Positions 23,197-26,527 of a DNA stretch of 26,527 bases are shown piece by piece (position 1 is the first letter of the stretch; every line of letters starts with the position of its first letter). Below the pieces are notes generated by a model, which made no database searches, was not told where the DNA came from, and saw only the letters and a list, made by a program, of their open reading frames with translations. Source of the DNA: CAYXXZ01 sp964469165 (GTDB taxonomy: Bacteria; Pseudomonadota; Gammaproteobacteria; Pseudomonadales; Porticoccaceae); contig CAYXXZ010000039.1 of the NCBI GenBank assembly GCA_964469165.1, forward strand, positions 1 to 26,527. Direction: 5' to 3'. The position numbers and the translations under genes were made by a program.

Positions 23197-24006
23197 TCAG
23201 GAGCCCATGCCGGTGAACATGAACGCCGTCAGTACGAAATCCATGCCGAGAATGATGAGAGCGGATCTCACCACCGTCTGGGTCGTGGCCATGGCCACGC
23301 CCGCTGCCGTCGGCGCGGCCTGATAACCCTGATATACCGCGATCAGCATGATTGCGGCACCAAAAAACAGGCTCTTGATGATACCGTTGACCACATCGAG
23401 GCGAAAATCGACCGCGTTCTGCATCTGCGACCAGAAAGTGCCCGCGTCCACACCCAGGCCTTCCACCGCCACCAGGTAGCCGCCGTAGATGCCCACCACG
23501 TTGAACACCGAGGTGAGCAGCGGCACCGACAGAAAGCCGGCCCAGAAACGCGGCGCCACCACCCGCGACAGCGGCTGGATGGCCATCATCTCCATGGCGC
23601 TGAGCTGTTCCGTGGTCTTCATCAGGCCGATTTCCGCGGTCAGTGCCGAGCCGGCGCGGCTGGCAATAAGGAGCGCCGCCAGCACCGGGCCCAGTTCGCG
23701 CACCAAAGCCAACGCCACCACCATGCCGACCACGTCGCCGGAGCCGAAGCGCTGCAGTGTTTCGTACATCTGCAGGCCGAGCACCATGCCCACGAACAGC
23801 GCCGACACCACGATGATGATCAGCGACAACACGCCCACGAAGTACATCTCCCGCACCACCAGGCCGGGACGGCGCAGGCAGGTGCCGGAGGCGGCAAGCA
23901 TGGCGAACAGAAAACGGGTGCCCTGGCCGAGGCCAATGAGCGCACCGGACACCGGCGCACCGAGACGGCGCAGGAACCCTGCAAGAGCTGAAAATAATGA
24001 TTTCAT
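23197..24006 (-). CDS. mlaE: MlaE, permease subunit
   Basis: The 269-residue inner-membrane permease belongs to the MlaE family: GSGDVVGMVVALALVRELGPVLAALLIASRAGSALTAEIG and the following MKTTEQLSAMEMMAIQP coupling helix are the signature sequences, and about five to six hydrophobic segments are present. It forms the membrane domain of the phospholipid transporter with MlaF. The start lies 14 bases after mlaF. The ribosome binding site is weak (AGGG further upstream). Confidence 0.94.
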   Translation of the reverse strand: MKSLFSALAGFLRRLGAPVSGALIGLGQGTRFLFAMLAASGTCLRRPGLVVREMYFVGVLSLIIIVVSALFVGMVLGLQMYETLQRFGSGDVVGMVVALALVRELGPVLAALLIASRAGSALTAEIGLMKTTEQLSAMEMMAIQPLSRVVAPRFWAGFLSVPLLTSVFNVVGIYGGYLVAVEGLGVDAGTFWSQMQNAVDFRLDVVNGIIKSLFFGAAIMLIAVYQGYQAAPTAAGVAMATTQTVVRSALIILGMDFVLTAFMFTGMGS

Positions 24007-24020
24007 ACGGTAAACAGACC

Positions 24021-24827
24021 CTAAAGCCCGAGCATTTCCCGGTAGTCCGGCGCCGGATAGTGAAACGCCACAGGACCGTCCGGCTGAGCATCCACAAACT
24101 GGCGCACGTAGGGATCGCTGGTTTGCTGGATTTCTTCGGGGGTGCCCCCGGCGATGATCGTCCCCCCCGATACCAGGTAGACGTAATCGACGATATTGAG
24201 CGATTCCTTTTCGTGCGTGACGATGATGGAGGTGGCGCCCAGCGCGTCGTTGAGGGTGCGGATGAGGCGGCTCACCACCGCCAGCGAGATCGGATCGAGC
24301 CCGGCGAACGGTTCATCGTACATGATGAGGGTGGGGTCGAGCGCAATCGCGCGCGCCAGCGCCACACGGCGCGCCATGCCGCCGGAAAGCTGGGACGGCA
24401 TCAGGTTCCAGGCCCCGCGCAGACCCACCGCATGGAGTTTCATCAACACCAGGTCGCGGATCAGCGGCTCGGGCAGATCGGTGTTTTCACGCATCTGGAA
24501 GGCGACGTTGTCGAACACGTTCATGTCGGTGAACAGCGCGCCCATCTGGAACAGCATGCCCATGGTGCGCCGCAGTTCGAACATCTCCTTGTTGCGCAGT
24601 CCGGCGAGCGAGCGACCATCGACGATCACCTCGCCCCGGGAGGGCTTGACCTGCCCGCCGATCAGGCGCAGCAACGTGGTCTTGCCGCTGCCGCTGCCGC
24701 CCATGATGGCAACGATCCTGCCGCGCGGCACCTGCATGTTGATGTCCTGCAGGACGGCGCGCTCGCCGTAGGCGAAGTCGACCTTGCGCATATCGACAAG
24801 ATTGTCGCTGTGCCCGTTTGTTGTCAT
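24021..24827 (-). CDS. mlaF: MlaF, ATP-binding subunit
   Basis: The 268-residue ABC ATPase shows Walker A GGSGSGKTT (about residues 43-51), signature LSGGM (147-151), Walker B LIMYDEP (167-173) and the H-loop VTHE. It powers the Mla phospholipid transporter from the cytoplasmic side. The frame is open to 24902, but the ATG at 24827 has AGGA at good spacing and fits the family's MlaF length; the extra 25 residues (MSPRSNGGGNALA...) look non-coding and would overlap the promoter region. Being the first gene of the operon, it lies directly after the candidate promoter. Confidence 0.94.
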   Translation of the reverse strand: MTTNGHSDNLVDMRKVDFAYGERAVLQDINMQVPRGRIVAIMGGSGSGKTTLLRLIGGQVKPSRGEVIVDGRSLAGLRNKEMFELRRTMGMLFQMGALFTDMNVFDNVAFQMRENTDLPEPLIRDLVLMKLHAVGLRGAWNLMPSQLSGGMARRVALARAIALDPTLIMYDEPFAGLDPISLAVVSRLIRTLNDALGATSIIVTHEKESLNIVDYVYLVSGGTIIAGGTPEEIQQTSDPYVRQFVDAQPDGPVAFHYPAPDYREMLGL

Positions 24828-24900
24828 GCAAATTCCTGTTGTCGTATTTTCCGTCCACTCCGCAGCAAGCGCATTACCACCGCCGTTGCTACGGGGCGAC

Positions 24901-24929
24901 ATGATAACGTTCTATCGCCGCGAACCCAA
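24901..24929 (-). promoter_or_regulatory. Sigma70-like promoter of the mla operon
   Basis: On the minus strand TTGGGT (24929-24924) and TATCAT (24906-24901) are 17 bases apart; the -10 box has one mismatch and the -35 box three. It leads into mlaF with a leader of about 70 bases. Confidence 0.5.
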
Positions 24930-25021
24930 ACATCACGAGCCCGGCTGCGACACAAAACCCTTCCGTATCCAGACACTTGTGAGACAAAACAGTTCCTGCG
25001 CACAGCCTGCAACGGGCGCCT

Positions 25022-25609
25022 TCAAACGCCCCGTTTACTGAACTTTTCCCGATTTTCTTCGCGTTTTTCGTCGCTTTTGCGCAGCATCACGTAGGTTGCG
25101 CCGTAGCCGCCGTGGTGGCGCTGGGCGCTGTGGAAAGCCAGAACCGCATCCATCTGCCGCAACCAGTGGTTGACACAACTCTTGAGCAGCGCGGGCTTGT
25201 CGCGCAGTTCACCCTTGCCGTGGGTGATGAGCACACAACGCAGGTTGTGGCTGACGCAGTCGTTGATGAATTCGAGCACCGCGCGGCGCGCAGTTTCCAC
25301 CGACATGCGATGGAGATCAAGGCGTGACTCGAGCGCGTATTTGCCGAGGCGCAGGTTCTTGAATACCCCGTGCTGGACACCGTCGCGCTTCCAGGACAGT
25401 TCATCCCAGGGCTTTACCGGCGTTATCATCCCGGCGTCGTCGAGATAATCGCGCAGGGGGTCCCCCTCCTCCTCCGCGGCGCGGCGGCGTCTCAGCATGC
25501 CGGGCGTCACCTCGGAGCGTGCGCCCGCCACGGTGCCGGGGTTGCGCTTGAGCCTGGCCACGTCACCCATTTCGGCACGGAAAAGATCCAGATCGTCATC
25601 TTTCTTCAT
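25022..25609 (-). CDS. Smr-domain protein (SmrA-like DNA endonuclease)
   Basis: The 195-residue protein has a charged N-terminal part (MKKDDDLDLFRAEMGDV) and a C-terminal Smr domain: LDLHRMSVETARRAV, the LITHGKGELR block and GGYGATYVMLRK. These are the conserved LDxH and HGxG motifs of the small MutS-related domain, which nicks or cleaves branched or RNA/DNA substrates in related proteins. The frame is open to a GTG at 25630, but ATG 25609 gives the family-like start. The gene ends about 195 bases before the mlaF start; a GC-rich hairpin with one bulge (around 25008-25035) covers its stop. Cytoplasmic. Confidence 0.88.
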   Translation of the reverse strand: MKKDDDLDLFRAEMGDVARLKRNPGTVAGARSEVTPGMLRRRRAAEEEGDPLRDYLDDAGMITPVKPWDELSWKRDGVQHGVFKNLRLGKYALESRLDLHRMSVETARRAVLEFINDCVSHNLRCVLITHGKGELRDKPALLKSCVNHWLRQMDAVLAFHSAQRHHGGYGATYVMLRKSDEKREENREKFSKRGV

Positions 25610-25638
25610 GGCAGTCTGACCCAACGGCACAAGGGGAA

Positions 25639-26109
25639 TCAGGGATTTTCCACACGCAGGTGGCTGAGGTCCAACACCAGTTCCTCCACACTGCTGCGCT
25701 CATGGGGCCGCAGAATGTCGGCGCCCGCCGCATCCAGGCTGAGGTGATCCGTATCCACATGGCGCGGCCTGTTGTCGGCGCGCTCGGACGGGCGCAGCAC
25801 ATCGGCGCCGACCGGCTCGACCCGCAGCCCCTCCTCCGACGCTGGCGCCGCCTGCTGTGGCGAAGGAGCTGTGGCGCCATCCTCGGCGACGGCCTGGGCC
25901 ACGGCGCCGGCCTTCAACAAGGTGTCGCACCAGGTTTTGGCGCCAGCACCACTGAGATTGCGCTTGATGGTAACGGGGCGACCACTGAACAGCTTGGCGA
26001 CGCTCTCGTCATCGAGACGAAACAGGCCGGCGAGGCGGCTCTTCACCTCGGCGACACCATGGCCGGGCGCGATGTCGCCGCGAAAGACGATTCTGTAGTT
26101 GTCACTCAT
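25639..26109 (-). CDS. Hypothetical protein with N-terminal compact domain and short internal repeat
   Basis: The 156-residue protein begins with a compact domain of about 70 residues, YRIVFRGDIAPGHGVAEVK then FSGRPVTIKRNLSGAGA, of a kind seen at the N-terminus of other gammaproteobacterial proteins, some carrying a C-terminal membrane domain. I do not recognise a named family. After a Pro/Ala-rich linker the sequence VGADVLRPSERA (about residue 105) recurs as AGADILRPHERS (about residue 133). These look like short binding or sorting motifs. No signal peptide or membrane segment is present, so it is probably cytoplasmic. It lies 29 bases ahead of the Smr gene and is likely co-transcribed. Confidence 0.65.
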   Translation of the reverse strand: MSDNYRIVFRGDIAPGHGVAEVKSRLAGLFRLDDESVAKLFSGRPVTIKRNLSGAGAKTWCDTLLKAGAVAQAVAEDGATAPSPQQAAPASEEGLRVEPVGADVLRPSERADNRPRHVDTDHLSLDAAGADILRPHERSSVEELVLDLSHLRVENP

Positions 26110-26149
26110 CGTTGTTCACCATCGACAGGGTTGATCCCTTCCACCTACC

Positions 26150-26200
26150 GTAGGGGCAATTCATGAAACCGGCTTTATCGGTTCGCGCAATTGCCCCTAC
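26150..26200. repeat. Dispersed hairpin repeat, copy 2
   Basis: The arms at 26150-26170 and 26180-26200 are base-for-base the same as in copy 1 (21615-21660), but the loop is 9 bases (GGCTTTATC) instead of 4, and it extends the stem by a CCG/CGG pairing. It lies between the DgkA gene and the hypothetical gene, both on the minus strand. Confidence 0.85.
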
Positions 26201-26243
26201 ACTGACGACTGTAAGCAGCAGTCTGCTCTCTCCCCAATAACTG

Positions 26244-26527
26244 TCAACCGAAAACTGACCGCTCGAAAAGCAGCAGCCCCCACACCAAGGCGACCAGCCA
26301 CATGGACATGAATACCGCCGCGCTGCCCAGATCCTTGGCGCGACCGGAAAGTTCGGCGTGCTCGAGGCCGATGCGGTCGATGGCGGCCTCGACCGCGGAG
26401 TTGAGCAATTCGACGATCATCACCATCATCACCGAGCCCACCAGCAACGCCTTCTCGACGGCGCCGTCGCCAAGCCACAGGCCGAGCGGCACCAGCACCA
26501 CCGCCAGGGCCACCTCGACCCGGAAGG
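26244..26527 (-). CDS. dgkA: DgkA, prokaryotic diacylglycerol kinase (N-terminus beyond window)
   Basis: The readable part (about 94 residues) is the C-terminal portion of the small integral-membrane diacylglycerol kinase, which recycles diacylglycerol to phosphatidate with ATP. The diagnostic ELLNSAVEAAIDRIG and HAELSGRAKDLGSAAV segments match the active-site signature of DgkA, followed by a last helix (FMSMWLVALVWGLLLF). Upstream, FRVEVALAVVLVPLGLWLG reads in frame to the window edge, so the start is outside. Three-helix topology and length match the family. It is on the same strand as the hypothetical and Smr genes, separated by the hairpin repeat. Confidence 0.93.
   Translation of the reverse strand, partial: FRVEVALAVVLVPLGLWLGDGAVEKALLVGSVMMVMIVELLNSAVEAAIDRIGLEHAELSGRAKDLGSAAVFMSMWLVALVWGLLLFERSVFG

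Noticed and set aside
24828..24902. 25-residue N-terminal extension of MlaF
   Set aside because: ATG 24827 has a ribosome binding site and family-typical length; the extension would overlap the promoter candidate.

Overview
The window looks like a chromosomal segment of a GC-rich gammaproteobacterium (lineage not resolvable here; a marine or environmental one is plausible). The evidence is a gammaproteobacterial-type mlaFEDCB operon, an SmrA-like endonuclease gene, DgkA, and an aryl polyene (APE) type biosynthetic operon whose gene order follows the E. coli/Vibrio/Xenorhabdus apeC-to-apeR order.

Left flank (1-4016). A YegS/BmrU-type lipid kinase runs off the left edge on the minus strand. 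After a gene-poor, visibly AT-richer stretch (548-1025) with three 15-bp tandem repeats and an orphan hairpin come three plus-strand genes: two small lipoproteins and an envelope-type protein with an internal duplication. They run convergently, with a 2-bp gap, into a minus-strand pair: a small secreted protein and an Sfp-type phosphopantetheinyl transferase that can activate the carrier proteins of the main cluster.

Core (4078-18786). A good sigma70-like promoter with a TTTGAT-TTA-ATCAAA palindrome at its expected start point drives a tightly coupled operon in which most neighbours overlap by 1-8 bases. It encodes a chain-length-factor-like ketosynthase, an acyltransferase, two acyl carrier proteins, a membrane protein, a fused acyl-ACP ligase/dehydratase, a family 2 glycosyltransferase, a LpxL-like acyltransferase, a thioesterase, a LolA-like periplasmic carrier, an MMPL/RND exporter, a flavoprotein with an exact WxWxIP halogenase motif, a DUF3261-type lipoprotein, a ketosynthase, a dehydratase, a ketoreductase and a second ketosynthase. 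Together these can make a conjugated polyene on carrier proteins, attach it to a lipid or sugar anchor and move it to the outer membrane. No aromatic ammonia-lyase, chorismate-lyase or methyltransferase gene is present, so the starter acid must come from elsewhere. The halogenase-like flavoprotein suggests, without proving it, a halogenated product.

Right flank (18787-26527). A decayed CPA2-type cation/proton antiporter remnant abuts the end of the operon. Then, all on the minus strand: a Tat-exported aldo/keto reductase, a nucleotide-transporter-like (NTP/NDP exchanger family) membrane protein, the mlaB-C-D-E-F phospholipid transport operon with its own likely promoter, an Smr-domain protein, a hypothetical protein with a short internal repeat, and DgkA, cut by the right edge. 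Two copies of one hairpin repeat (identical arms, different loops) lie at 21615-21660 and 26150-26200. No tRNA, rRNA, CRISPR array or intact insertion sequence was seen.
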